Positions 23,531 to 34,563 of a stretch of 64,000 nucleotides of DNA are shown here, piece by piece. The DNA comes from Physcia stellaris (Eukaryota; Ascomycota; Lecanoromycetes; Caliciales; Physciaceae). The stretch's first letter is position 1. Every line of letters starts with the position of its first letter. The stretch is taken from contig JABSSW010000011.1 in assembly GCA_018902385.1 (NCBI GenBank), positions 496,001-560,000 on the forward strand, read 5' to 3'. A program made the position numbers and the translations under genes. The notes beneath the pieces were generated by a model. It was given only the letters and a program-made list of their open reading frames with translations. It was not told the DNA's origin and made no database searches.

Positions 23531-23974
23531 TTAAGGTCGACGAGTGCGTGTCGGTTCCTGTGGCCAAAACGAATCTAGCCCTGATGCGTTTCGTCTGTCT
23601 TGCTCCACGATCTGGCGGGCAGCTTCAAGTCGAGTTGTGATCAAAGCTTTGATCGTGCCCTCTGGTAGCATTTGGACCCAACGAGCGAGGATATCTTTAA
23701 CCTAGCACCAAGTAAAGTCAGTCATCGCGCTATGACAAGATATGTGAATATCTTCACATACTTGAGTTGCCGGGACGGGCGTAGTCCTTATGACAATAGT
23801 GCATGGTGGATGCGTAAATTGATGGACCAATCTTTGCTGTAAGGTTTTGATGCAGCTGTAGCACAAAAGGTGACCACAGGACAGGGCATGTGGCTCTGCT
23901 AGTGTTGCCTTGCACGAATGGCAGTCGAAGGCTGATAGTAATAACATAGGATCTGGATTTGCTGGAGGAGGCAT
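23531..23974 (-). CDS. Small RING-type zinc-finger protein
   Basis: Two exons, 23762-23974 and 23531-23701, joined across a 60-nt intron (donor GTATGT at 23761, acceptor GCTAG), encode 127 residues. The N-terminal half has a C-x2-C...C-x-H-x2-C-x2-C pattern (FDCHSC, SCGHLLCYSC) typical of the first part of a RING finger. The second half of the finger is degenerate, with a single Cys (HPPC) visible. The C-terminal exon is a basic, Arg-rich helix (LITTRLEAARQIVEQDRR). RING proteins usually act as ubiquitin ligases, but with an incomplete final zinc-binding pair this activity is uncertain. Start chosen at the only upstream ATG in frame. Confidence 0.7.
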
Positions 23975-24895
23975 GGTGTAGCTCTGTGTTTTTTTGCTCG
24001 CTTTAGATTGGGTGTCATATCTAGGACGACAAATTGTAGATCAAGTGAGTATTTCGACAGTAAGCAGTTTCATTCACTTCGTCCTGATGCCGATATCTGA
24101 TTCACTTCGGCTGATCAATCTATCGTCAGAGATCTATCGGTTGATCATGATAGTTAGTGAAGTCGTCAAGTATTTTGTTGGGTGAGGTGTCGAGGATACC
24201 ACACACCACAAACCTAATAGTTCCAGAACCGAATACCTTAGATGGCCGTCCTCGGACAGAAATGCGTGAATCGCAAGTACGAGTTGTTGACTAGATCAAT
24301 AATTGAGCAGTTGACTTTTAGTCCCCAGCGTATCAACTTGAACACCGGCTCTTGGAGCTGTTCATCATCATGCTATGTTTCCAGCTACGTCGGCGGCGTT
24401 GTAACATGATCAACATGATTCACCCCTACTCTCCCTATCGAAAAAAATGTTACCCTTTACCCCGTGCTTGGGACGAGACTTGAGATTTCCATGAGTGCCA
24501 CGACTCAAAGACGGGAGGTCAAAGTTGCCGGTAAGCGAGCCAACGTTCCTACCTTCTTTGTGTCGAGTGTGTTGAGCATCCAAACAAGGAAGGCACGTAT
24601 CACTAGCGTGGTCGACCCATATTTCGGTACACCAGCTCTTTCACTTCACTTGACACTCTTCATGATACTCCATCCATCATCATTCCTAACGCACTTCACT
24701 CATCAGTCTGCTCTACCCTATTTGAACATCCGTTGCTGCAGACCCATACATGAACTCTCATCATCTCTAAGGCTCTCTCCGAATCTCTAAAGGTGCGCCT
24801 TATCAGCTAGGTAGTTGACCGCTGTGCTGACCCGTTCACAAGCCAGCTAAACAAACCACAGAAGTAGGCCTGCTGTGTCAGCAAGCAAAACTAAG
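23975..24895. other. Intergenic between divergent genes
   Basis: Contains the promoters of the RING gene (minus) and the 2EXR gene (plus). No gene recognised. Confidence 0.45.
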
Positions 24896-25894
24896 ATGGC
24901 AGACGGTGGCCCTCAGGAGCTTACACTGCTCCAAAAATCTGTCCGACGAGGACGCTATAAGAGCTTACGCCTGAGCCAGACAGTAGCTCTTTCAGCGCGT
25001 GCGCCCGGGCAAAGGGATGCAGAAGTGATGGGAGAAGGCAGTTCGAACACCCCAGATACCACCTCTCGCGAAGATGACAAGGAGGCATCAAAGGAAAAGC
25101 CAGCTAAGGTTCCGTACCAGCCCTTCCGACTCATGGATCTGCCGCTTGAGGTCCGTACTATGATCTTCAAGGAGCATCTGGTTATGCCGGGACCAGTCCT
25201 ATTCAGACAATACGTACAATCCGAGGATCCGGAAGTTAGTTTTCTGGCTAGCCCTCACGCGATAATCGATCCACAACCATCTCAATATTTGGTTCAGGAG
25301 TCTAACGTCATCTGGCAAGAACCCCTCCTTAGAGTCTTTCTGACCTCCAAAACCATTTATCGGGAGACCGTACCTATCTACTTCGGGATCAATCTCTTCA
25401 AGTTCGATTGGCTTGAGATGTTCGAAAACTTCATCACAAAGCTAGGGCCACAGTGTCGCTGGCAGCTCGGTCGTCTTAATCTACACCTTCGCGGTAATGC
25501 TCCAGCCAGAGCAATCAAGCACCTGGTTGACTGTGTTGGTCTGCGGAGACTCGTGTTGAAAATCTATTCATACTCGGCTGCATATCACGATCAAGTTGCC
25601 CCTTATGCGCCACGGCTTTACGGGATGAAAGATCTCTTGAAAGTCCGAGGTTTGACTAAGCTTGATGTGGACTTTTCAGAATATCATCCACATTACCTGT
25701 CACGGAATCATGAACCAGAGGAGGCCAAGTCCGCTCTCCTAGAGCAACTTCAGGTGTTGAAACAGCCGCAGGATCCGAAGAAGCTCAAAAGGCTAGAGAA
25801 CAAGGATTTTCCGGCAAGGACCATGAGGCGTATCGTCATTGGCTCAGCCAACGTGGTGACTCGGGCTGAGAAGCGATTGCTAGACGCGCAGTGA
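24896..25894 (+). CDS. 2EXR / F-box-like fungal protein
   Basis: Single exon, 332 residues from the ATG at 24896. After a basic and then acidic disordered N-terminus (residues 1-75), the segment FRLMDLPLEVRTMIFKEHL (about 78-96) matches the short helical 2EXR/F-box-like motif that opens many fungus-specific proteins. The remainder alternates hydrophobic strands and helices as in these families (LTSKTIYRETVPIYFGINLF; a VGLRRLVLKIY segment). Members are expanded in Pezizomycotina and mostly uncharacterised. A role as substrate receptor of an SCF-type ligase is possible only if the motif binds Skp1. The C-terminus is Lys/Arg-rich. Confidence 0.7.
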   Translation: MADGGPQELTLLQKSVRRGRYKSLRLSQTVALSARAPGQRDAEVMGEGSSNTPDTTSREDDKEASKEKPAKVPYQPFRLMDLPLEVRTMIFKEHLVMPGPVLFRQYVQSEDPEVSFLASPHAIIDPQPSQYLVQESNVIWQEPLLRVFLTSKTIYRETVPIYFGINLFKFDWLEMFENFITKLGPQCRWQLGRLNLHLRGNAPARAIKHLVDCVGLRRLVLKIYSYSAAYHDQVAPYAPRLYGMKDLLKVRGLTKLDVDFSEYHPHYLSRNHEPEEAKSALLEQLQVLKQPQDPKKLKRLENKDFPARTMRRIVIGSANVVTRAEKRLLDAQ

Positions 25895-26804
25895 GGCTGA
25901 GGTAAGTACGCAGATCCATGAATCCTTCCATCACTCCAGTGTACTGAGATGTACAGGCAATGCCAGTGAGTAGCGGTAGTGCCTAAGATCTCATGAGATG
26001 GACTAGCAAAACTTTCGAAAGGCGATTGGTAGAGGATAGCTTGCATCATCTGATGACTGTACGTGGGGGCCAGGACATGGTCGAATAACTTGCATCTGCT
26101 TTCACCGATTCTTACCAAGTAGAGATACTTAGCTAACACACAATAAAATGACGATTTGCTTGCTCTGAATATCAATGTACTCTGAGGAATCGAGGAAATG
26201 CCTAGTCAGTCCCTGAACCGCCTTCTCGCAAGTGCTATCGTTCCTCTACAGAACGGCAGGCGATAGTAGGAGTAGAAATGCTGGAGCAAAGCGCGTTTTA
26301 TCGCCCCATCTTGAATCCTGATACTGGTCCCTGTCAAGGCTGTCATGACAAGTAACTATTTACTCATCAAAACGTAGTACATCATGAAAGAAACCAAAAT
26401 CATGAGTGAGTCAAAGAGTATGTTCTCTGGGGACTCTGTCTAGCCCGGGACCACTACTGGCTCGAGGTGACTGACTGTTATCGATGGAGGCTTGCTTAAT
26501 TTTTATGCTCTTTCGGCAATTAAGAATTTTTTTCACACTGGCTTCTTTGTAAGAGGGAAAGTCTGGTGAGAATGAATGACAAGGCGGCACACACGGCGAT
26601 GGGAACATTAGGTATTAGGCATTGGCTTTACGCAGATCTGACATATTGAGGGTTGTTGAAGCATAGATCCTACGCAACGGAAAAGAACCAGCAAGAAGGA
26701 ATATGATAGAGAAGATCTACCCACCCACCCAGCACCTTCCGAATTATATCCCATATTTGCATTTCCCCGTTCCCAAAATACCCTGCATAAACTAATCTAC
26801 AATC
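25895..26804. other. Intergenic, nothing recognised
   Basis: 3' flanks of two convergent genes. No gene supported. Confidence 0.5.
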
Positions 26805-27961
26805 CTACCCCCTCAAAACCAACACATGCTGCGCCAACACCGCCTGCCTGCAAAGCGGACACTCAGGCTTCTCCCTAATCCAATCCCCAATACAGGTCCA
26901 GCAAAACACATGCCCGCACGTAGTCACGCTGGGATCGCGCATGGGCTCCAAACACAGCGTGCATTTCCGCTGCTGCTTGCCCTGCACCCACGCCATCGTG
27001 TCCGGCTCCTTGAGGTCGTAGCGCGGCTTCTCCGGGTCCAGGACGGGGGTGTGTGTCGTTTTCTCGATGCGGTGGTGCACGGGTGCGGACTGCCGGAGCA
27101 GGTCGTTGTTGCTCGTGTATTCGCGTCCGCCGGTGCCGATCTCCACGCCGCCGTCGACGATCGCGCTGCCGCCTGTTGCTAGGCTGCCTGCGTCTGCTAT
27201 CGGTGAGGGGTTGGGGGCGCGCAGGGTGGAGTGGAGGTGTAGCCATGCTTGCACGGACATCTGGAGGACGAGGAGGACGCCGAGGACTTCATAGCCGACG
27301 CGCTGCTCGGATGGGGGATGCGTTTTGTGAAGATGTAGCGGAGGCCGAAGAGTCGTTTGCTGAGGTGGTAGTAGGAGCCCGTGAAGTAGAAGAGGGTGAG
27401 CGTGAGGGCGTAGATGGGGGAGGGGGAGGTTATGGTTGAGAGGTGGGTGAGGAGGTAGGATTGGAGGCGGGTGGAGAATGCGTTGGCGCTGTCATCTTTG
27501 GAATGTGGTTGTGATTGGCGGAGATTGGCTTCCAGTTTCAGCCGGACGCGTGTCCGTAAGGTGGGCAGCAGTTTCGTGAGGATGTAGGGTAGCAGGACGG
27601 CGGAGAGGATATAGCCCGCCCTTCTTCCAACGGCGGGGAGTTGGAGATTGTCGTCTGATATGTGCAGGATATCGCAATATTCCTCCCCGAGCGTGCGGTT
27701 GCCGATGAAGGTCGTGAGGCCGAGGTAGAGCAACTCGGTAAAGGTGCGCGCTTCGGAGTCAACGCGGTTGGCGGTTCTGATGCCGTAGAGACGGCGGATG
27801 AGGGTGGAGAGTTGCGTGTGGAGGATTCCTTGGAAGTAGGTATCTTTTTGGTTGGAACGGATTATGTCGGGCGCGGCGGCGAAAGGGTAGTTGAAGGTTG
27901 GGGAGGAAGTTGGAGGTTTACCGGCGCGAGAGGAGGAGGGATGGGAGGAGTCCATGGTCAT
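26805..27961 (-). CDS. Peroxisome biogenesis factor 10 (RING E3 ligase), with a one-base frame change
   Basis: Peroxisomal membrane ubiquitin ligase of the PEX2-PEX10-PEX12 complex, which recycles the import receptor PEX5. The N-terminal part (from 27961) has the family segment YPFAAAPDIIRSNQKDTYFQ and membrane helices (VGRRAGYILSAVLLPYIL; YALTLTLFYFTGSYYHL). The C-terminal part ends in a C3HC4 RING (CTLCLEP, TCGHVFCWTC, ECPLCRQ) 10 residues before the stop. The two halves lie in different frames. The switch is at the run of five G at 27313-27317 (C on the coding strand): one more C would give RIPPSEQRVGYEVLG and an uninterrupted protein of 385 residues. No plausible intron fits. As PEX10 is normally single-copy and needed, an assembly error is likelier than a null allele. 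Confidence 0.9.
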
Positions 27962-29050
27962 AGCCAGGCGACTGCATTCAGAGCTGGCGGAGAATCGAAG
28001 AATGCAATTGCAGTGTGGTCTTACTTGTACATCTGAAGTTACTCGAGCCGAGGCAGGGATGTCGGATTACTAAGCTACTTTATCATAAATCCCAGTGCAT
28101 TAACATTTATGCACGCTGCACACTACCGTATTACCATGATGGAACAGCAACTAGGAGAATACACAAACGCCATGTACCGATCTTCATGCGCATTGATTGC
28201 TTCAACTCTATGCGTACTGCAAGTAGAAGAGAGTCCCCATGTGGATGCTTTGAACACCGGATGTCTTCCTGACCAAAACCTCACCGTGCTTCAACTAGTT
28301 CTATATATTCTCTGAAAGGCCCGGAGCTCGAAAACACTACCTTCGTCCCCAATGCAATAAAGCCAGATTCCCTAATCATAGAATATTGTGGGAGGCGAAA
28401 TGATAGAGATACGCAGGACGACGCGCATCGAGAAAAATATCATCTCGTTATATGCGTACTTTTGACATATAGCAGCTCCGTTTCCTTCTCAATAACAATG
28501 AGGCTATTTCTCTTCCATAGATTCAATCAAACCTTCGCCTTTCTTCAACCGTCGCACTCTTTGCGCACTTCGCCTCGGCCCTCGCATTATCTTCTCCACA
28601 TCATCGACTTCGCCGCTTTTCATCAATGCCGATCGATTTAGCACCCTCTTCCAGCCTCCACTCGTCATTTCATTCATCCTCTGTATCCTTGGAGCATTCG
28701 TCGATCTGAGGTCGGTTTCAGTGTAACCGATCGCAGACACCCAATCGCAACCGTCCACTAGACCCAAAACTGTGACATACCCATACGTTAATGTCGAATT
28801 CTCACACCATTAGTGCGATCTTCTCCACTCAAACTTCCGTTCTTCTACGCGCTCATTTTTCCAGGAAAGAAGGGAGCGTTTGAGAGAGATTCCAGATCAC
28901 GTGCTAGATTTTGGCATTGCTGCTAAGTACACAACCAATCAACGAGTACCGAAAAATCACTAAAAGCGCCCCTTTTTCATTCGTTGTTTTCATATAGACT
29001 CATCCCATCTCACTTTATTTAGCGTCAACCAGTCATCATCATCACACCCT
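27962..29050. other. Intergenic with one doubtful minus-strand frame
   Basis: The minus-strand frame at 28504-28767 (about 88 codons, no ATG at its left end, Arg/Lys-rich C-terminus) looks coding-like (GYVTVLGLVDGCDWVSAIGY) but has no recognised domain or start. It could be the last exon of an unknown gene. The rest shows nothing. Confidence 0.3.
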
Positions 29051-30381
29051 CTACCCACTCCCACCATTGTCGAGCTGTCCACACGGTCCATTCCCAATCG
29101 TATAGCCCGAGCTTGGCGAGAACCCAGCATTCGTCTGGAAGAACTGGCCGAAATTCTGCGATGCATCGCATTGTCCGTTGCTGAAGAGGAAGCACCGGGC
29201 TGCGCCGGGGTACTGGGCGTACCCATTGCAGCCTGCCGTCTGCTGGCACTGTGCACAGCAAGCCACGGCATCGGAGATAGCAACCTCATTTGTTGTAGGC
29301 GCAGGACCGTTGCCATTGAAGGAGACCACGTTAACGCCTTGGTTGCCGTTGGCGCGGTTGATCACGTTGTTGCTGCTGCAGGCGGCGTAAACGGTGGATG
29401 AGGCTTGGACGGCAGTGACGGTCTGAGTGACGGTGTTGGTTGCAGTCTCGGTTGCGGTATCGGTCTCGATGACCGTCGTGGTGGTGGTTGTTGTGGTGCT
29501 AGCCGGGGCTGCGAGAGAGGTGGTTGTCTCTGTCGTGGTGGCGGTCGACTAGAAAAATATCAGCTCCTTTAGTTTCTATTACGTGGTTCCTTTGGCTGAA
29601 GGTAACCCACCGTGATAGTATTGGTAGATGCAGGCAGTGTAGTGGTAGCTTTAGTAGATGCGGTGAAGGTCTTGGTTGTGGTGGTCTTCGCCACTACAAG
29701 CGCACCGCAGGTCACTGACTGAGGATATTGCGAGAACGAGCCCGGTTTCCCAATTGGGGGGCAGGCTGGAACCTTGGGCGAGGTCCTTGCTTCCACATAT
29801 CTACCTCGAATGGCGGGCGCAGCTGCTTCGATCGACCGCTTCTTTGGGACATACCCAGGCTCGTTGGCTATAGGTGTGAACCCTGCAGGCGTGGGGACAG
29901 TGGTGGTGGCGACCGAACTTGTCGTGGTGACCGTGATGGTTGTGTCGGTTGTTATAGTGGCAGTTATAGTGGTCTTTTGATGGGTTTCAGTACATTTGTG
30001 TGAGGGTGTAATTGTCAATTGGTACTTACAGTATCGGTCTCGGTGTCAGTCTCAGTGAAGGTACTGGTAGGTGTTATGAAAACAGTAGCCGTAGCCTGAT
30101 CGCAGTCAGCTCACTCGCCCAGGAAACGGATCACTGAGCCGTACTGTCGATGTGGTTGTGGTAGTAGTTGTCTGAGGTGGAGGAGTGATAGTTGACGTCG
30201 ATGTGGTCGTGAACTTATTGGTGATGGTCACCGGAATAGTTAGAGCATATGACGTTGTTTTGGCTGATGTGGACTTTGGCCCGTACTTGGTGGTGCAGAG
30301 TTTCGCTGTCGAGTAGTCATAAGCTTGGATTGGGAGAACACAGGTTGAGAGAACCGCAAAAGCAAATGCCGAGAGCCACAT
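29051..30381 (-). CDS. Secreted Thr-rich protein with PAN/apple-like Cys-rich tail
   Basis: Four exons (30145-30381, 30030-30095, 29611-29973, 29051-29548) join in frame to 387 residues. Residues 1-20 (MWLSAFAFAVLSTCVLPIQA) form a signal peptide. Then come long Thr/Ser stretches, heavily O-glycosylated in such proteins, interrupted by a segment with KKRS (possible Kex2 site) and paired Cys. The C-terminal 110 residues are Cys-rich and contain CCAQCQQTAGCNGYAQYP followed by CFLFSNGQCD, a pattern of PAN/apple-like domains in fungal secreted proteins. Location outside the cell or in the wall is expected; no GPI signal is visible. Function unknown. Splice sites GTACGG, GTAAGT and GTGGGT precede introns of 49, 56 and 62 nt. 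Confidence 0.75.
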
Positions 30382-32053
30382 TCTGAACAGAGCAGAGCTT
30401 ATTATCGGGTCTCAAGAGCTTGAAAGAAATAAGAGCTGTCCGGGAAAAAGGAAGCGGAGACCTGTATAAATACACGGCGAAGGAAGACGCTCTGCTCCCA
30501 AGCACCGAATCTGGCTGAGTTAGTAACTGCTCCATTCTGGCCAGACCCTCTTGGATCATTGCGAATGTCTATCGTAGGCAGGCGGGAAAAGGCGGATCAG
30601 AGCTGGTGTTGATCATTGGCACCTTCATTCGTTCTCCCGTGCCAGATGAAGACTTGGTCGAGAGACGGTCGAGAATAGCTTTCATCTTAACAAGTACATC
30701 TCGGGCCTGTTTTGGTCATGGAAACCGAGAAAATGAAGCTATACGGAGCCGCTTAGCACGAAAAGACAAAGTGCTGAAATTTGCATCTGGGATTACCTAG
30801 ATAGGACTGCACTACTTTTTAGACACCTGAGGCCGGTGAATACCTTGCTGCATAAGCAGGCATCGAGGGCGATCTAGATCTCATACGTTTCGCGCTACGA
30901 GCTCTGCGGCAGTGCGGTCGACCCAAACTTGCTGAGATTTCCGGATATGGCACGCTAATTGATCAAGCTTTGAGCTTGGGAGTCAAGCGTATTATTCTCC
31001 CAAGCGAAGTCCTCTCGTCGAATCGGTTGGCCACCAGGCCATTACTAGTTTAGGCAATTATCTAGTTCTTTCTGTTCATACAAGTTTCTTCGAATAACGG
31101 CCGGTATACCGGGGACCTGCCATGACACGGGGGCAAATGGGAATGATGTTTGAAAAGTCGTTGCGGCATGTTCCTTTCATAGCATGGAGTTTAGGATCAC
31201 TATGCTGGATGGCAGTGTCAATCTGGCCCACGATGGCTGGGAAACTTGCGGGACTGTACCAACTCTGACGACGACTCACACGAGTCTCGTGGTCCCTCCT
31301 CTCCGAAGCCCTGCAGCCATGTTTGACATTGGTACCACCGGGACTTAAATACCTGAGGGTTGGCTGCTAGTTTCAATACCCACCTATAAGTCCGATCTAA
31401 GTCCCTAGACTCAGGTTCCAACCTACACCTGAATGTTTTGGAGCACTGTTACTCGCGCTCACTTAGCCTCTGTTCCCTACTATTTGAGACATGATGTAGG
31501 AATTATGTGAGATGCCGCGTTGTAGATGGTCCTGTGGTAGCAGACTTTAAGGAGTTGAAGATTACTATCGTTGCTGAAGAGTTCTTCTCATACGAGGGAA
31601 ACAACATGCCTTCGCGTAGAAATCTTGTACGAAATATCCTGTATGTAACATTTTCGACGAACCATGAAATAGAATTGTGATTGCGGACTGTCGGTGACTA
31701 CTTGCTGATTAATCGGGGGTCAGGACTGCACTAAAACTCAGGGCCTAAAGGATTATCTAAGGCTACTTCCATATCAATGATCTGCTCTCGGTAAGAGGGC
31801 AAACTATTCGTACCAGCTTGCCTGACAGGTAAATGTTGCTGTGACTCAACTTTGCGGACTTTCTGCTAATTATTGTGCGTATACCGTCAGCTTTGTGTCT
31901 TCCTGTACGACGACAGCCAGAGTTTGTAGCACTTAATATTCTTTTTCTGGTTATCGTCTTATGGCTGAAGATCGTAGACTGTATGCTGGATCCGCCGTAA
32001 TAAGATGCTGGATTCGATGAGATAAGACCCCACCACCTGGTATAACTGCAGCC
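30382..32053. other. Gene-free stretch with a possible coding relic
   Basis: At about 30856-31053 (plus) a 65-codon frame without a start reads like a globular protein piece (LDLIRFALRALRQCGRPKLAEISGYGTLIDQALSLGVKRII) and ends in TAG. It is probably a gene relic; I cannot name the family. Nothing else recognised. Confidence 0.35.
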
Positions 32054-33890
32054 TCAAGCATTACGGAGTTTGACACGGCAAGGCATACCCTCGCTCGGCC
32101 CTCCATTAAGAGCTTGATAAGCCCTTTCACCAGCTACATGCTTTGGACCTTTTTTAGGATGCAGCTGATCCCACTCATCATATGGCATGCAAAAGTGGAA
32201 GCGTCGCATAGCTAGGACGAGCACTGCTTTCATTTCGAGCAGAGCGAGTTCTTGTCCAATACAGTTCCGTGGTCCAAACTCGAACGGTCTCCATGTCCCC
32301 TTGATTGGGTACAGTTCGTGGCCAGGCTGCACCAGCCAGCGATCGGGGATGAAATCGTCCGGATGTGGCCAGAAGTCTGGTGAGCGTTGTATCGTGTGGG
32401 GACTTGACCACACGAGGCACTCCTCTGTAGGGTAGATCCTCCCATCCTCGGCCACTACCGAGAAGCCAGGTTCGCCAGATCTAATACTTGACGCCACAGG
32501 GAAGAGCCGTAGTGTCTCCTTAATCACCGCAAGAGTGAATGGAAGTTGATTGAGGATATGGGGGTCTTCTGAAATCATTGCAGGAGCTCGATCCAAGTCA
32601 TTCCCAAACACTTTATCGTGTTCAGCACGGATGCGGTCCAAGTCTTTGAGACTCTTGGAGAGCAGATAGAAAGACCAACAGACCGAAGCGCTCGTGGTAT
32701 CGTGACCGGAGAATAAGAAGAGTTTCATTTGGCCTGCTATGAGCTCTTTCGTGGCCGCGTCCATAGATGACGTCTTCTGCGGTGCGGCAGAATTGTTGGA
32801 CAGGTCATTCAAGTATGTCTCAATAGATCGATCGATGGTGGACTTGTTGCTCGCGTCGTTTGGCCGTTGGGTGTATGCTTCGAACCGCTCCCTGAGAGCT
32901 CTATTGATGTATGCATTCATGATTCTAGCGTTGTACCAATGCATGAGAGGACGTACAGGATGCCATCTCTCCCAGAGGTTTAGCTCCGTCCCAATGGAAA
33001 GCTTGTGACTTGTCAGAGATATTACTTTTCGTGTTACTGCGGAGGACTTACCCATTGCACCTGCCGTCTAAGGGCAGAGACCATAGGATGAGGAGTTCTC
33101 TGACAATTAAAATTGACGTTGCTAATAGATTAGTCCAATCTTTCTTTTCATTAGAGTCATCGCTTACAGAACAAGCTTTCCAATGACATCTACCGTGAGA
33201 TTATCCGTTAGAGGCTTCAATTGGAAAATGTCTTCGAACGCCGCTCGCTCTCTCAATATATCACAGAACACTAATGCTTCTTCGATGATTTCGGGAATCA
33301 GTGTAGTGAGGTGCGCCGCGCCAAACCCAGGATTGAAGACACCTCGCCATTTCTTCCACAGCGGGCCCTCCATCGTTATAAGGTCGTACTTTCCAGCGAT
33401 GGGTCTGAAGAAGTTTCGGGTGGCTGGAAACTTGGGCAGACTATGCTCTTGGGTAATTTGCTTAGCCGTAGATGGAGATGCCGTGACTAGCATGGGGGCC
33501 ACAAAAGGCCAATTGTCGATATAGAAGACGTTTCCTACATGCGGAAATCGTCGTCGGATCGCTATCGCTATGTACTGTGGGTTCACATCTCGAGGAAGCT
33601 CCGCCATGATTTCTTTCATGGCCAGCAAGCTTCCAAATATGGGGTGGTGAGGTGCGAAAGACTGGGAGCGGTAAGCTTGGGAATCTCTGAGAAGTTGAGT
33701 CCGTTTTCTGTACAAGACCATTTTTCCGCAGCTTGACTGTTCGTTGACGAATGCTAAAAGCTCTATAGAGAACTGTGACAACAATACAAAAGAGACCAGT
33801 CGCGCCCGCCACAAACAACCATTCGAGGTTGAGGGAAAAAGCTAAGCGTCCCATTATAGCGAAGAATGTCAAGCTGGATGGCAATACCAT
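32054..33890 (-). CDS. Cytochrome P450 monooxygenase
   Basis: Four exons (33719-33890, 33168-33675, 33052-33121, 32054-33001) give about 565 residues. An N-terminal membrane anchor (LEWLFVAGATGLFCIVVTVLY) is followed by the P450 fold: I-helix SGHDTTS, ExxR as ETLR, PDRW in the PERF position, and the heme-binding loop FEFGPRNCIGQE with the thiolate Cys. It hydroxylates or otherwise oxidises a small lipophilic substrate at the ER with help from NADPH-P450 reductase. The overall look resembles the StcS/CYP59 type of secondary-metabolism P450s, but the substrate is not readable. The first intron (33676-33718, 43 nt, donor GTCTTG) is inferred from the need to change frame and could instead be a frame error. 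It stands alone, about 14 kb from the NRPS-like locus. Confidence 0.88.
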
Positions 33891-34563
33891 CTGTTAATAG
33901 TGAACTCACCCTGGTCGATAATTCGATATAAGGCTCAGGGTGAGAATTTTCATGCGGGCGAAGATGGAAATGAGCAAGAAAACAACAGTCGCGTAGTCTG
34001 AAGGATTCTGTTTCCGCGGCGACTCATCCCGTAAAGTCCTTTTCCCAACCAAAGCCAAGACCATCATTTGACACTGACTATACATCCCCAGCAATGGTTC
34101 TGTAAAGATTCTGTGTCAAAGCTCAACGCATATGCTTTGCCAAGTACCTCCGTAGAACTATTAGGATCAATCCTCTAGCTCTTCAATTGCTACTCATGGA
34201 GAGTATCCTTTGATGGACATCTGTAATCTCCAAGGACCGAAATATTTGGACATGCAATAGCTGATTCAATCACACGCTCAGCTCAGTCGTACTCTCTAGT
34301 GTTTCGATATTGCAACAGAGCGAATTTTTACTACTTGCTTATGGATACATGAACGGGTAAAAACCCTTCCTGCCGGAGCCTCGGCTCCACGGCTCCACTT
34401 GGCAGGAGTACAGGGTTAGGGCTATCATATCTCAAAGTCACTCTCAGACGACGGTCTGAATCTTTAGGCATACTCTACCTATCTCCTTCCTTCAAGCTCC
34501 GACCTTAGTCGCTCCTTACCACTGGGCATCTACTGTTGTCTTTACATGTAGTATGTCGTTATC
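33891..34563. other. Promoter region between P450 and ERD1 genes
   Basis: Holds both divergent promoters and the 56-bp imperfect palindrome listed separately. Confidence 0.5.
34362..34417. repeat. Imperfect 56-bp palindrome upstream of the ERD1-like gene
   Basis: Arms AACCCTTCCTGCC (34362-34374) and GGCAGGAGTACAGGGTT (34401-34417) pair with a 4-base bulge; the loop contains a second hairpin GGAGCC...GGCTCC. It lies about 147 bp before the ATG at 34564. Confidence 0.6.

Noticed and set aside
34411-34418. Telomere-type TTAGGG
   Set aside because: A single copy inside a palindrome, not an array.
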